From the NCBI GenBank assembly GCA_003612625.1, contig RAZJ01000022.1, positions 1-44,836 of the forward strand: a stretch of 44,836 nucleotides of DNA, in the 5' to 3' direction. The notes under the pieces were generated by a model, which did not search any database, was not told the DNA's origin, and saw nothing but the letters and a program-made list of their open reading frames with translations. The translations under genes were made by a program, and so were the position numbers. Source of the stretch: a bacterium 1XD42-1 (GTDB lineage: Bacteria > Bacillota > Clostridia > Oscillospirales > Ruminococcaceae). Positions 22,872 through 32,418 of the stretch are shown here, in pieces (position 1 is the first letter of the stretch; the number at the start of each line of letters is the position of its first letter).

Positions 22872-23540
22872 TCAGGCAGTTTCCTGCCATTCTTTCCATT
22901 CTTTTTCAAAATCCTCACATATTTTCCGCAAAAACGGTTCCAGTTCTTCTCCGGCACACCGCTTCGGAATCAGCAGGCAGTGTTTTGTATCCAAACGGAT
23001 ATAATATGCGTCCGGACTGTTGATGACCCCCAACATATTATGCCAGTAATTCGGCGTTTCCTTCTCCCCGAACCGCTCCACACACCGGTTGGGATATACG
23101 TCCAGCGCAATCTCATTTTGAAAATAAGCTGTCTTGGAATGCTGCTTTTCTACGCCTTTCCGCAGGGACTGGTAAAAGAAATATTTATAATAAACCAGCC
23201 CGTATACACCCATCCCAATGATTGCCACAATCAGCGCAATTTGTATAAAGCTCCTGGGGCCTTTCCCCATAAGCATAGCGATCAAATATACAAGCCCTAA
23301 CCCAATTTCGATTACGCTGACAAGCTTGCTGCGCTTCTTGTTTTTTTCGATCTGATCCCCTGCCATGCGGATCTGGAACTGGTAAAGCTCCTCCGCATTG
23401 ATATTAAAATTTACCGTGAAAAGCTTCTCGTAGGAATCTTCCTGATCTTCCTGTTCTTCCTGGCTTTCTATGCTTTCTGTTTCTTCCGTTTCCTTTATTT
23501 CTTCCACGGCTTCTTCCAGAGGCTTTTTCTCTTCTTCCAT
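22872..23540 (-). CDS. YcxB-like membrane protein, first copy
   Basis: A 222-residue protein with an acidic, disordered N-terminus (EEAVEEIKETEETESIESQEE), then FTVNFNINAEELYQFQI, two membrane helices (about 75-115) and a YcxB-like C-terminal domain (YFQNEIALDVYPNRCVERF...YYIRLDTKHCLLIPKRC). The closing helix is Trp/Glu-rich. It lies between gyrB (24 bases upstream) and a similar protein. Insertion of a YcxB pair between gyrB and gyrA is unusual, since these are normally adjacent. Function unknown. Confidence 0.75.
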   Translation of the reverse strand: MEEEKKPLEEAVEEIKETEETESIESQEEQEDQEDSYEKLFTVNFNINAEELYQFQIRMAGDQIEKNKKRSKLVSVIEIGLGLVYLIAMLMGKGPRSFIQIALIVAIIGMGVYGLVYYKYFFYQSLRKGVEKQHSKTAYFQNEIALDVYPNRCVERFGEKETPNYWHNMLGVINSPDAYYIRLDTKHCLLIPKRCAGEELEPFLRKICEDFEKEWKEWQETA

Positions 23541-23564
23541 CCCTGACTCCTTCCTGTAATCCCT

Positions 23565-25517
23565 TTAAATGTCCAGATTTTGGACATACTGGGCATTTTT
23601 CTCAATAAATTCCTTCCGGGGCGCTACTTTATCCCCCATCAGAATGGTAAATATTTCATCTGCTTTTACAGCATCTTCCAGTGTTACCCGAAACATTGTA
23701 CGGTTTTCCGGGTTCATGGTGGTTTCCCAAAGCTGTTCCGGGTCCATTTCCCCTAAGCCCTTGTACCGCTGTACATCGCATTTTTCCCCATTGGGAGCTA
23801 ACTCCTGAATATAAGCGTCCCGTTCCGGCTCGGAAAAGGCATAGCGCACCTGCTTGCCCCGGCTCACTTTAAATAACGGCGGCTGGGCAATGCAGATATG
23901 GCCGTTTTCTACCAGGGGCCGCATGAACCGGAAGAAAAAGGTCAGCAGCAGCGTCCGGATATGGGAACCGTCTACATCCGCATCCGCCATAATAATGACG
24001 CGGCCATAACGGAGCTTGCCTATGTCAAATTCATCCCCGATCCCTGTCCCCAATGCCGTTACCACCGGCATCAGCTTGTCATTGCCGTAAACTTTGTCCA
24101 GGCGGGCCTTTTCTACATTCAGCATCTTTCCCCACAAAGGCAGGATGGCCTGGAACCGCCGGTCCCTGCCCATTTTGGCGGAGCCGCCTGCGGAATCACC
24201 TTCCACGATATAAATTTCAGTGCCTTCGGCTCCCCGCTGGGAACAGTCCGCCAGCTTGCCTGGCAGGGAAGCTGATTCCAAACCGGTTTTTTTCCGGCTG
24301 ACTTCCCGGGCTTTCTGGGCTGCTTCCCGGGCCCGGCTGGCCCCTAAAGCTTTTTCCTGGATGGCTTTTGCAACTGCCGGGTTTTCTTCAAAATAAGTGG
24401 TCAGCTTTTCATAAACCATTGCGCTGACTAAAGTCTGGATAGACGTATTGCCTAATTTTGCTTTTGTCTGGCCTTCAAACTGCGCGTCCGTCAGTTTTAC
24501 GGAAATAATGGCTGTCAGCCCTTCCCGTACATCTTCGCCGGAATAATTTTTATCTTTTTCTTTTAAAATATTGTTTTTTCTGGCGTAATCATTCATGGCC
24601 CGGGTCAGTGCCATTTTAAATCCCGTTTCGTGGGTCCCCCCGTCGGTTGTATGGATGTTATTGGCAAAGGACAGAAGCAGCTCATTATAACTGTCGTTAT
24701 ATTGCAGCGCGACTTCTGCTGTGGTGTCCCCATCCTTCACAGACAGGTAAACCACCTGATCATGGATGGATTCCACGCCCTTTTTCTTATGGATGTGCTC
24801 TACAAAGCTCTTTATCCCGCCTTCATAATGCAGATCTTCTTCCACCGGCTGGGAGCCCCGCAGATCCCGTAAAACAATATAAACCCCTGCATTGAGAAAA
24901 GCCTGTTCCCGCAGGCGGTTCAGCAGGGTATCATAATCATAGTGGGTGGTTTCCTCAAAAATTTCCTTATCCGCTTTCCAGGTCACAATGGTTCCCGTAT
25001 CGGTACAGTCCCCGATCATTTTTAATTCTTCTACGGCGTCGCCCCGTTCATAACGCTGGAAATAAATATGTTCCCCGTCATGGACTTCCACTTCCAGCCA
25101 TTCCGAAAGGGCATTCACTACGCTGGCGCCTACCCCGTGGAGGCCCCCGGATACCTTATAGCCGCTTCCGCCGAATTTGCCCCCTGCATGGAGCACTGTA
25201 AATACCACCGTTACTGCCGGTTTCCCGGTCTGGGGCTGGATGCCTACCGGTATGCCCCGGCCGTCATCCGTTACCCGAATAATATCGTCCGGAAGCATTT
25301 CTACCGTAATTTTATCACAATAACCTGCCAGCGCTTCATCTATGGAATTGTCTACAATTTCATAAACAAGATGATGCAGCCCTTTCGGCCCGGTAGAACC
25401 AATATACATCCCTGGACGTTTCCGCACCGCTTCCAGGCCTTCTAAAACCTGGATCTGTGTCCCGTCATATTCCAGTTCATCCTCTTGCAGAATGACGTTT
25501 TCCTTGTTTGTATCCAC
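23565..25517 (-). CDS. gyrB: DNA gyrase subunit B
   Basis: A 650-residue ATPase subunit of gyrase, with a GTG start at 25517 after AAAGGAG. GHKL ATPase motifs: [25 protein letters not shown] and [15 protein letters not shown]. The transducer domain has the lysine in QTKAKLGN. The TOPRIM domain has [15 protein letters not shown] and [16 protein letters not shown], and the C-terminal part ends [17 protein letters not shown] as in most GyrB. Length matches the family. Confidence 0.97.
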   Translation of the reverse strand: MDTNKENVILQEDELEYDGTQIQVLEGLEAVRKRPGMYIGSTGPKGLHHLVYEIVDNSIDEALAGYCDKITVEMLPDDIIRVTDDGRGIPVGIQPQTGKPAVTVVFTVLHAGGKFGGSGYKVSGGLHGVGASVVNALSEWLEVEVHDGEHIYFQRYERGDAVEELKMIGDCTDTGTIVTWKADKEIFEETTHYDYDTLLNRLREQAFLNAGVYIVLRDLRGSQPVEEDLHYEGGIKSFVEHIHKKKGVESIHDQVVYLSVKDGDTTAEVALQYNDSYNELLLSFANNIHTTDGGTHETGFKMALTRAMNDYARKNNILKEKDKNYSGEDVREGLTAIISVKLTDAQFEGQTKAKLGNTSIQTLVSAMVYEKLTTYFEENPAVAKAIQEKALGASRAREAAQKAREVSRKKTGLESASLPGKLADCSQRGAEGTEIYIVEGDSAGGSAKMGRDRRFQAILPLWGKMLNVEKARLDKVYGNDKLMPVVTALGTGIGDEFDIGKLRYGRVIIMADADVDGSHIRTLLLTFFFRFMRPLVENGHICIAQPPLFKVSRGKQVRYAFSEPERDAYIQELAPNGEKCDVQRYKGLGEMDPEQLWETTMNPENRTMFRVTLEDAVKADEIFTILMGDKVAPRKEFIEKNAQYVQNLDI

Positions 25518-25553
25518 GCAGAAAATTCTCCTTTCATTCCAAAAAAACCCGGT

Positions 25554-25829
25554 TTACCGTCCGATATTTGCTATCCCTTCCATAAATCCTGCCCTTTTCC
25601 GCAGGGTTGCCGACGAAATCTGGGTAATATAAACTTTTGTACCTTCTTTGTCGGCACAAAGTACAAAGGATTTCGGCAGCTCATAGGAAACATTATAAAT
25701 CCAGCCCTTTTTTTCTGCCGCAGCCAGAAATTCTTTGGTGATCTTTGATACGGAAGTATTTTCCAAATCGAATACCCCAATAATATCTCCTTCCCGTACT
25801 ACGGTATCCTGGCCTAAATGCAGATACAT
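25554..25829 (-). CDS. remB: RemB-like extracellular matrix regulator (DUF370)
   Basis: A 91-residue protein of the RemA/RemB family: MYLHLGQDTVVREGDIIGVFDLENTS, then FVLCADKEGTKVYITQISSATLRKR. In Bacillus the orthologue (YaaB/RemB) sits at the same place between recF and gyrB. RemA-type members bind DNA and control matrix genes. The family fold is a small beta-rich ring-former. Position and sequence agree well. Confidence 0.9.
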   Translation of the reverse strand: MYLHLGQDTVVREGDIIGVFDLENTSVSKITKEFLAAAEKKGWIYNVSYELPKSFVLCADKEGTKVYITQISSATLRKRAGFMEGIANIGR

Positions 25830-25874
25830 CCTGTTCCCCCCACCATTTCATATTACCTTATGTATTTTTATTGT

Positions 25875-26984
25875 TTAATAGTATCTGCTGTATATGACAG
25901 AGCCTTTTTGCAGCTTCACAGATACCCCTTTGCCCAAACGCTTAAAATAAGCTTTATCACAACATGTCATGATAATCTGCCGGTCCCGCAGGTGGTTCAA
26001 TAAATAATCCCGCCGGGACACATCCAGCTCACTCATTACATCATCTAACAATATTACCGGGTATTCCCCTATGGTTTCATAGATCATCTGGCATTCCGCC
26101 AGCTTCAGTGCCAGGACACAGCTCCTTTGCTGCCCCTGGGAACCGTAAAGACGGGCGCTTTTCCCGTCTAACTGAATTTCCACGTCATCCCGGTGGGGCC
26201 CCCCATTGGTCACCCTGGCCCGGATATCTTCCTGCCGGTTTATCTTAAGCTGCCGGCGGAGGGTTTCTTCAATCTGGGGGATTTCTTCTTCCGGATTACA
26301 TTCCAATGTGCTCACATAGGAAAAATCCAAAGGTTCCCGGGACTGGCTGATTCCTGCATAGACTTCCTGGGCCGCGGGCTTCATCCGCTTTAAAAAAGAA
26401 TCCCTTGTTTTGATAATCACTGCCGAAAAGCTGGCCATACGGGCATCCCATATTTCCAGCATATCCTGGAAATGGGAACCATAAGGGCCTTCCTTCAGCA
26501 GCCGGTTCCGCTGATCCAAAACCCGGTTAAACTGGTTCAATATATGGATGTATTTCGGCTTGATCTGGCAGATGGCTTCATCTATAAAACGCCGCTTCTC
26601 TTTTGGCCCGCTTTTGACCAGGGCCAGATGGGCAGGGGAGAATACCACTGCACAAAAATGGCCCGCCAATTCTGTGGGGGAACGAAGGGCAATTTCATTT
26701 AAACTGGCTTTCCGGTGGCCGTTGATCATAAGTTCTGCTGTCTGGTCCCGTCCTGCCCCGTAAAATGATAATCCTAAACTGGCACAATCCTGCCCAAACC
26801 GCACCAGCTCGCTGTCCCGCACTCCCCGGAAGCTTTTGGCCCCTGTAAACATCCATAAGGCTTCTAAAAAATTGGTTTTTCCCTGTCCGTTGTCCCCATA
26901 GATAATATTGGCATTTTCACAGAGGTTTATTTCTATATTTTCAATATTCCGGAAATCTTTTACCGAAACTTTGGTAATTTTCAA
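25875..26984 (-). CDS. recF: DNA replication and repair protein RecF
   Basis: About 369 residues; the likely start is TTG 26984 (KITKVSVKDFRNIENIEINL), which overlaps the S4 gene stop as TTGA and has GAGG ten bases upstream. An in-frame TTG at 26993 is too close to that site. It is an SMC-like ATPase that loads RecA at gaps. Walker A is YGDNGQGKTNFLEAL, the signature is YGSQGQQRSCVLALKLAE, and Walker B is PVILLDDVMSELD. It is part of the dnaN-S4-recF-remB-gyrB order conserved in Firmicutes. Confidence 0.95.
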   Translation of the reverse strand: MKITKVSVKDFRNIENIEINLCENANIIYGDNGQGKTNFLEALWMFTGAKSFRGVRDSELVRFGQDCASLGLSFYGAGRDQTAELMINGHRKASLNEIALRSPTELAGHFCAVVFSPAHLALVKSGPKEKRRFIDEAICQIKPKYIHILNQFNRVLDQRNRLLKEGPYGSHFQDMLEIWDARMASFSAVIIKTRDSFLKRMKPAAQEVYAGISQSREPLDFSYVSTLECNPEEEIPQIEETLRRQLKINRQEDIRARVTNGGPHRDDVEIQLDGKSARLYGSQGQQRSCVLALKLAECQMIYETIGEYPVILLDDVMSELDVSRRDYLLNHLRDRQIIMTCCDKAYFKRLGKGVSVKLQKGSVIYSRYY

Positions 26985-27199
26985 GGGCTGCAAACCTCAA
27001 TTTCTATCCCTTCCAGGGCTGCCCTGTCCCCGGGGCGCAGTTTCTTCCCCCTTTGGGTGCAGGGTTCCCCATTGACTGACACCTGGCCACTTTGGATGGC
27101 TTCCTTGGCCTGGCCCCCCGTCTCCAAAACCCCTGCAAATTTTAACAGGGAATCCAGCTTGATATATTCTGTTTGGATGGGTACTTTTTTTCTTTCCAT
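26981..27199 (-). CDS. S4-domain RNA-binding protein (YaaA/RlbA)
   Basis: A 72-residue S4-like protein, with IKLDSLLKFAGVLETGGQAKEAIQSGQVSVNGEPCTQRGKKLRPGD as its RNA-binding fold. It is always found between dnaN and recF in Firmicutes (YaaA of Bacillus). Its role is probably in ribosome or RNA handling. It starts eight bases after dnaN and overlaps recF by four bases. Confidence 0.92.
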   Translation of the reverse strand: MERKKVPIQTEYIKLDSLLKFAGVLETGGQAKEAIQSGQVSVNGEPCTQRGKKLRPGDRAALEGIEIEVCSP

Positions 27200-27206
27200 T
27201 TCTCTA

Positions 27207-28328
27207 TCACTCCGATTTTAACCGCACAGGCAGCACCAGGAATATAAAAGAATCCCCTTCTAAAGGCATGATCTTCATTGGCGAAAGAGGCCCGTTTAAA
27301 ATCAGCCGCAGCTCGTCACATTCCGAAGCCTTTAACGCGTCCAGCATGTATTTGCCGTTAAACCCGATTTCCACTTCTTCCCCTTCCTGGCTGCTGGAGA
27401 TTTCATCCAAAGCCTTCCCCAATGCTGTGGAACAGGAAATATGAATGGCATCTTCACAAAAACGCATCCGCAAAGGGCTTTTTACATTGTCCGAAATCAA
27501 AAGGGAAGTCCGTTCAATGGCACTGATCAGCTCCCTGGTGGAAATCCGCACCTGTGTGCGGCCCCCTTCCGGAATGGCCGCCCGGTAATCCAGAAAATCA
27601 CCTTCCAGCAAACGGGAAATAATCCGGTATCCGTCAATGTCAAATATAATATGCCTTCTCGATACGCTCATCCGAATGGTCCCGCCCCCGTCCCGGATCA
27701 GCTTGCTGACCTCCTGGAGGGATTTCCCAGGTACAATGAAACGCATTTTTTCATTTTCTTCGTCTGCTTCCGCTTCCCCGATTTTTTCCTGCCGCAATGC
27801 CAGACGGTACCCGTCTACGGCTACTACATTTAACGTGCCTTCTACCCGTTCAAAAAGATCCCCCATATGGGCCGGCTTCGCGTCACTGGTGGACACGGCG
27901 AAAAGGGTCTGGCCGATCATATTCTTTAATGTGTCCTTTGGCAGGGTCAGAAGGGAAGACTGGGAAACGGCAGGCAGCTCCGGAAAATCAGAGGCCGGGA
28001 TTCCAAGAATAGTATATTGGGTATGGGAACCTAATATCTGTGTCAGCATCTTCTCGTCAGACTGGATGGTTACGGTTTCACTGGGCATCTTCCGGATAAT
28101 ATCCAGGAAAATCCTTGCTGTCAGGATAATATCCCCTTCTTCTACAATGGCTGCGTCAATTCCAGTCGATATGGCAAGCTCCAAGTCATAGCCTGTCAAT
28201 TCTAACCGGCCTCCATGGGCTTTTAATAAAATGCCTTCTAAGGCAGCCATTGTATTCTTTGAGGAGACAGCACGGGATACATTGGCTACCGCTTCCGTTA
28301 AAAGCTGCTTGTTACAAACAATGTTCAT
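27207..28328 (-). CDS. dnaN: DNA polymerase III beta subunit (sliding clamp)
   Basis: A 373-residue clamp with three repeated domains: MNIVCNKQLLTEAVANVSRAVSSK, ILLKAHGGRLELTGYDLELAI, then LFERVEGTLNVVAVDGYRLALRQ and FNGKYMLDALKASECDELRL, ending SFIFLVLPVRL. The C-terminal motif forms the partner-binding pocket edge. It lies downstream of dnaA with oriC DNA between them. Confidence 0.97.
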   Translation of the reverse strand: MNIVCNKQLLTEAVANVSRAVSSKNTMAALEGILLKAHGGRLELTGYDLELAISTGIDAAIVEEGDIILTARIFLDIIRKMPSETVTIQSDEKMLTQILGSHTQYTILGIPASDFPELPAVSQSSLLTLPKDTLKNMIGQTLFAVSTSDAKPAHMGDLFERVEGTLNVVAVDGYRLALRQEKIGEAEADEENEKMRFIVPGKSLQEVSKLIRDGGGTIRMSVSRRHIIFDIDGYRIISRLLEGDFLDYRAAIPEGGRTQVRISTRELISAIERTSLLISDNVKSPLRMRFCEDAIHISCSTALGKALDEISSSQEGEEVEIGFNGKYMLDALKASECDELRLILNGPLSPMKIMPLEGDSFIFLVLPVRLKSE

Positions 28329-28411
28329 TCAGGAAGCCTCCTTTTTTGTTTGAGATGGGTTTCCACTTTTCACTGCCGTTTCTTTTATGATAGATAGAGT
28401 GTATATATTAC

Positions 28412-28681
28412 TAGTAGTAATAGTAGGGGACCGGGAAATGTGAAAAAGTTACGTAAACGCGCTACTGGACGGGCTTTATTGGGAAAAACCAATTTGAAAT
28501 AGTCTTCGGTGAAAAAGTGGAAAATTTGAAAATCTGGTCGAAATTCCACAGGATGGTCAATAAAGGTGGAAAAAGTATTTGAATCTGTGGAAAAAATAGT
28601 GGAAACTGTGGAAAACGTGGAAAACACTAAACTTTCCACATTCCACAATGGGCTTTCCGGTGGAAACCGGGACTTTCCACA
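28412..28681. other. oriC: oriC: DnaA-box cluster, GC patch and DnaA-trios
   Basis: The dnaA-dnaN spacer (28329-28691) holds many DnaA-box-like nonamers of the form TGTGGAAAA or its reverse: 28566-28574, 28586-28594, 28598-28606, 28607-28615, 28616-28624, 28632-28640, 28641-28647, 28659-28667, 28673-28681 and 28544-28550. To the left, a TGTGAAAAA (28439-28447) is followed by a GC patch (GGGGACCGGG) and then TAGTAGTAATAGTAG (28412-28426), five triplets matching the DnaA-trio element. AT-rich DNA follows at 28381-28411. This is the basal unwinding layout described for Bacillus subtilis. Confidence 0.85.
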
Positions 28682-28691
28682 GGCGTTTTTG

Positions 28692-30005
28692 TTAGCTGTC
28701 CCGGATATTTTTGATAATATCTTCGACGGTTTCTTTATAGCGCTGGTCATTGCGCATATTTTTCTGAACCTGCTGGATGGCGTAGACAATGGTGCTGTGA
28801 TCCCGCCCTCCAAATTCTTTCCCTACGGTGGACATGGGCATTTGCGTAATTTCCCGCACAATATAAATGGAAATCTGTCTGGCGGAGGAAACCTGGGCAT
28901 TCCGTTTTGTGGAACGGATGTCCGCCGGGGAAATGCCATAAGTACGCCCTACTTCATTGATAATCCGTTCTACCGTTACCGGAACAGGCTGGTTGTCATT
29001 TAAAATATCCCGGATGGCATTCTGGGCCATAACAATGGAGGGGGATGTCCCTTGGAGCTGCTTATAAAATTTCAGCTTTTTTACCACGCCTTCCAGCTGG
29101 CGGATGTTGGTTTTCAAGCGGTTGGCAATATATTCGGAAACGTCATCCGGGATGTCGATCTCTAAAAGCTGGGCCTTCCGCCGGATAATGGCAATCCGGG
29201 TTTCAAAATCCGGCGTCTGGATGTCGGCCAGAAGCCCCCATTCAAAACGGGTCCGCAGCCGGTCTTCCAAGGTTTTGATCTCTTTCGGCGGCCGGTCGGA
29301 GGCCAGCACAATCTGTTTATTGGATTCATACAGGGTGTTGAAGGTATGGAAAAATTCCTCCTGGGTGCTGTCCTTGCCCCCGATAAACTGGATGTCATCT
29401 ACCAGCAGCACGTCGGCCCGCCGGTATTTTTCCCGGAACTGGGGGGTGGTCTTATTCTGGATGGAGGTGATCATTTCGTTGGCGAATTCGTCGCCTTTTA
29501 CATATATTAAGGTATAATTTGGGAAGTTTTTCTGGATATCTGTATGGATGGCGTGGAGCAGGTGGGTTTTCCCCAGCCCTGACGCCCCGTAAATAAATAA
29601 AGGGTTATAGGCATTGGCCGGGTTGGCGGCTACTGCCAGGGAAGCTGCATGGGCAAATTTATTGGAGGAGCCTACAATAAATGTGTCAAAGGTATAATCA
29701 TATTCCCCGCCGGAAACACTGCTTTCAAATAGGGGGGGAGGGGAGGCTTCTGTTTCCGGGGCATCACAAATAATGCGCAGGTTCACCGGAAAACCCAGCA
29801 CTTCCTCAAAAGCAGGCAGCAGGATGCCTGTGTATTTTTCCTGGAGGATCTTCATTTTAAATTCGGAATTCACCTTCAGGCAGGCTGTGGAATCTTCCAG
29901 GCTTACAGGGATAATGTCTTTGAGCCATACTTTGAAAGCAACTTCCGAAATTTTGGCCTTGCAGCGTTCAAGCACCAAGTTGAACAGGTCAGCGAAGGAC
30001 TCCAT
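28692..30005 (-). CDS. dnaA: Chromosomal replication initiator DnaA
   Basis: A 437-residue AAA+ initiator. Domain I is about 1-85 (FNLVLERCKAKISEVAFKVWL). A short linker ends at GGEYDYTFDTFIVG. The ATPase has Walker A GASGLGKTHLL, Walker B VLLVDDIQFIGG and sensor-region SDRPPKEIKTLEDRLRTRFEWG. Domain IV is the helix-turn-helix with VSSARQISIYIVREITQMPMSTVGKEFGGRDHSTIVYA. The start ATG 30005 has AGGAGC upstream. Transcribed away from rpmH. Confidence 0.98.
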   Translation of the reverse strand: MESFADLFNLVLERCKAKISEVAFKVWLKDIIPVSLEDSTACLKVNSEFKMKILQEKYTGILLPAFEEVLGFPVNLRIICDAPETEASPPPLFESSVSGGEYDYTFDTFIVGSSNKFAHAASLAVAANPANAYNPLFIYGASGLGKTHLLHAIHTDIQKNFPNYTLIYVKGDEFANEMITSIQNKTTPQFREKYRRADVLLVDDIQFIGGKDSTQEEFFHTFNTLYESNKQIVLASDRPPKEIKTLEDRLRTRFEWGLLADIQTPDFETRIAIIRRKAQLLEIDIPDDVSEYIANRLKTNIRQLEGVVKKLKFYKQLQGTSPSIVMAQNAIRDILNDNQPVPVTVERIINEVGRTYGISPADIRSTKRNAQVSSARQISIYIVREITQMPMSTVGKEFGGRDHSTIVYAIQQVQKNMRNDQRYKETVEDIIKNIRDS

Positions 30006-30107
30006 GTTTTTTGCAGCTCCTTTTATCGTAAGTTCGGGGGAAAACAGCGGGGAAAATCAGTTGAGAAAAAGTTTTCCACCGGCTTTTCACATAAAACGAC
30101 TTTTTGT

Positions 30108-30136
30108 ATTATACCACAAACTGACCCCGTTTTCAA
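30108..30136 (-). promoter_or_regulatory. dnaA promoter
   Basis: Minus strand TTGAAA (30131-30136), 17 bases, TATAAT (30108-30113). A DnaA-box-like TTTTCCACC (30072-30080) lies in the leader and may mediate autoregulation. Confidence 0.75.
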
Positions 30137-30242
30137 GTATTCAACAGCTTTCCAACAGCAGGTTTCTTCACAATTCGCAGGGCTTTCCTGATTTTTTGTC
30201 CGCGCCAGACAGACAATTATCAAAGACAGAAAATGAAAAAAT

Positions 30243-30266
30243 GCAGGATTTAAAATGCAATCCTGC
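30243..30266. terminator. Hairpin between the divergent dnaA and rpmH promoters
   Basis: GCAGGATT (30243-30250) and AATCCTGC (30259-30266) form an eight-base perfect stem with a T-run on the minus strand. The rest of 30137-30325 shows nothing recognised. Confidence 0.5.
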
Positions 30267-30325
30267 AAAAGTGGTTTTTCATGGCTGCCGATCCCTTGGG
30301 AAAGCCCTGGAAGCCGCAAAAAAGC

Positions 30326-30355
30326 TTGACAAGGACCTGCTAAATGGGGTATAAT
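30326..30355 (+). promoter_or_regulatory. rpmH promoter
   Basis: TTGACA (30326-30331), 18 bases, TATAAT (30350-30355), about 95 bases before the rpmH start. Confidence 0.8.
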
Positions 30356-30453
30356 TCTTAATTGCAGGGTTTCTCTGTAATTTTTATGAGTGAAATGCTA
30401 CCATCCCGTCCGCCGGGGTGTTGACATTGGGACCGGAAGGAGGGATTTTGGAA

Positions 30454-30588
30454 ATGTTAAGGACTTATCAGCCCAGCAAGCTTCAGCGTAAAAAAGAACA
30501 CGGGTTCCGTAAAAGAATGGCCACAAAAAACGGTCGCAAAGTGCTTGCACGTAGAAGATCGAGAGGAAGGGCACGCCTGACTCACTGA
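30454..30588 (+). CDS. rpmH: 50S ribosomal protein L34
   Basis: A 44-residue basic protein ([20 protein letters not shown]...[18 protein letters not shown]), the smallest protein of the large ribosomal subunit. The ATG at 30454 has GGAAGGAGGG upstream. It is the usual first gene of the rpmH-rnpA cluster next to dnaA. Confidence 0.97.
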   Translation: MLRTYQPSKLQRKKEHGFRKRMATKNGRKVLARRRSRGRARLTH

Positions 30589-30613
30589 GGCTTTACTACC
30601 CCAGGCATAGTTT

Positions 30614-30640
30614 GGCCACAGCGTTTTGTTGTGGCCTTTC
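30614..30640 (+). terminator. rpmH terminator or attenuator
   Basis: GGCCACA and GTGGCC arms followed by TTTCTTTATT, between rpmH and rnpA. It probably lowers read-through to rnpA, keeping RNase P protein below L34. Confidence 0.75.
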
Positions 30641-30652
30641 TTTATTAAAAAA

Positions 30653-30678
30653 GCAGCCCCTCAGAAAAAAGGGGCTGC
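30653..30678 (+). promoter_or_regulatory. Second hairpin before rnpA
   Basis: GCAGCCCC (30653-30660) and GGGGCTGC (30671-30678) form a strong stem that would cover the purine-rich site in front of an upstream ATG (30683). This favours the later rnpA start at 30701. Confidence 0.55.
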
Positions 30679-30700
30679 GGTAATGATAGGGGCCAGGGAA

Positions 30701-31036
30701 ATGCTCCATACCACACCGCTTACTTTAAATAAGGAATACAGACGGGTTTATTATCGCGGACGTGTTTTTTCTACCCCCATAGCTGTGGTTTACCTTTTAA
30801 AAAACCATAAGCCGGTCAACCGTCTGGGCCTGACCGCTTCTAAAAAAACAGGCTGCGCTGTCAGACGCAACCGCGCCCGCAGGATTATGAAAGAAGCTTA
30901 CCGTCTTTTGGAACAGCAGCTCCCCATTGGATATGATTATGTATTGGTGGCCCGGGCCCGGACTGCTGAAATAAAAACCCAGGAAGTTATGGCTGTTTTG
31001 GAAAAAGCTGCTGCAAAGCTGGCTGGCGGAAAATGA
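30701..31036 (+). CDS. rnpA: Ribonuclease P protein component
   Basis: A 111-residue basic protein that binds RNase P RNA for tRNA 5' maturation. The start ATG 30701 gives [20 protein letters not shown], the normal family beginning; an ATG at 30683 would add six residues. The RNR motif is [15 protein letters not shown] and the substrate cleft has [12 protein letters not shown]. The stop overlaps the yidD start by four bases (ATGA). Confidence 0.95.
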   Translation: MLHTTPLTLNKEYRRVYYRGRVFSTPIAVVYLLKNHKPVNRLGLTASKKTGCAVRRNRARRIMKEAYRLLEQQLPIGYDYVLVARARTAEIKTQEVMAVLEKAAAKLAGGK

Positions 31037-31314
31037 AACAGCTTTTACTGGCTTTGATCCGGCTGTACCAGCGTTTCATTTCCCCTTTGAAGCCAAAACC
31101 CACCTGCCGGTTTTATCCCACTTGCTCTGTGTATGCTTATACTGCTGTCTCTCGTTTTGGCCCTTGGAAGGGAGGCTGGCTGGCGCTGCGCAGGATTTTA
31201 AAATGCCACCCCTTCCATCCGGGCGGGTATGACCCGGTACCGGCGTATTATCCTGTAAAATCCCTCCGCACGCCGCAGATTGGGGCGGGAATACCACCAG
31301 AGAGGAAAAGTTAA
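31033..31314 (+). CDS. yidD: Membrane protein insertion efficiency factor YidD
   Basis: A 93-residue amphipathic membrane-associated protein: [32 protein letters not shown], with the conserved Cys pairs, then [30 protein letters not shown]. It helps YidC-dependent membrane insertion. The C-terminal 20 residues (beyond PVP) are non-conserved. It overlaps rnpA and is five bases from yidC. Confidence 0.95.
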   Translation: MKQLLLALIRLYQRFISPLKPKPTCRFYPTCSVYAYTAVSRFGPWKGGWLALRRILKCHPFHPGGYDPVPAYYPVKSLRTPQIGAGIPPERKS

Positions 31315-31319
31315 TCATT

Positions 31320-32396
31320 ATGACGTTGTTGTATCGGATTTTTGGATGGCCACTGGGCTGGATTATGTGGCTCTTATATCAGGCTATCCCGGTTTATGGG
31401 ATTGCCCTGCTTTTATTTACCATTGTAGTCCGTGCTGCTTTGGTTCCTGTGGCCATTAAACAGCAGAAATCTATGGTAAAAATGCAGCTTTACCAGCCCC
31501 GCATCCAGGAAATCCAAAAAAAATATGCCAATAACCGGGAAAAAATGAGCGAGGAAATGAGCCGGCTTTATGAGGAGGAAGGCTTTAACCCCATGACCGG
31601 ATGCCTGCCTATGCTGATCCAGCTCCCTATCCTGTTTGGCTTGTATGATGTGATTCAAAGACCTTTAACGCATCTGCTTCACATTTCCGGTGACGTGATC
31701 ACAAAAGCTACGGAAATTGCTTCCGGTTTGATGACAGGCAATCAGGCTGCCAATTTGTCCAGGGATTTGTCTGCACAGATTAAAATTATCAGTGTGGTAG
31801 GGAAAAATCCGGAGGCTTTTGCTTCTTTAGGGGATTTTGCTTCCAAAGTCCAGTCTTTGAAATTTAATATCGGACCTATCGATCTGACACAGATGCCCCA
31901 ATGGGGGGATTTTTTACAGCCTATCTGGCTGATCCCTGTGCTTTCTTTTTTAACGTCTTTGGCTTTGTCCCTGCTGACCATGCGCCAGACGACCCAGAAT
32001 TCCGGGGAAAATAATCCGGCTGCCGGCATGAGCAAGGGAATGATGCTGACAATGCCTTTGATGTCCGGTTATTTTGCAGTGATCCTTCCTGCCGGGCTGG
32101 GTGTTTACTGGATTTTGTCCAACCTGTTAATGGCCATTCAGACGGCACTGCTGAATAAATATATGAATCCAAGGGATTTGGCCGAAAAAGCCCGTGCCGC
32201 TTATGAGGAAAAAAGAGAACGGGAACGCCAGGAAAAAATTGAAGCCAAAAAACGCGCCAAGGAAAGCGGGCTGGATGTGGATAAAGCCCTTTCCCAGAAA
32301 GAAATCAATCGTATGAAACTGGCGGCAGCCCGTAAACGGGATGCAGAAAAATATGGTGAGGAGTATCATGAGGTCACGGACGATGATTTAAAGTGA
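31320..32396 (+). CDS. yidC: Membrane protein insertase YidC/OxaA
   Basis: A 358-residue polytopic membrane insertase. The N-terminal helix is followed by the five-helix core: ALLLFTIVVRAALVPVAIKQQKS, with the functional Arg in TM1; a coiled-coil hairpin about 50-90; GCLPMLIQLPILFGLYDVI; then LIPVLSFLTSLALSLL and later helices. The long basic C-terminal tail (EKRERERQEKIEAKKRAKE) is suited to ribosome contact. There is no lipoprotein Cys at the N-terminus, unlike many Gram-positive YidC. An extra loop of about 60 residues follows TM2. Confidence 0.93.
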   Translation: MTLLYRIFGWPLGWIMWLLYQAIPVYGIALLLFTIVVRAALVPVAIKQQKSMVKMQLYQPRIQEIQKKYANNREKMSEEMSRLYEEEGFNPMTGCLPMLIQLPILFGLYDVIQRPLTHLLHISGDVITKATEIASGLMTGNQAANLSRDLSAQIKIISVVGKNPEAFASLGDFASKVQSLKFNIGPIDLTQMPQWGDFLQPIWLIPVLSFLTSLALSLLTMRQTTQNSGENNPAAGMSKGMMLTMPLMSGYFAVILPAGLGVYWILSNLLMAIQTALLNKYMNPRDLAEKARAAYEEKRERERQEKIEAKKRAKESGLDVDKALSQKEINRMKLAAARKRDAEKYGEEYHEVTDDDLK

Positions 32397-32418
32397 CCCT
32401 CAGAGGGAGGTATCAAGG

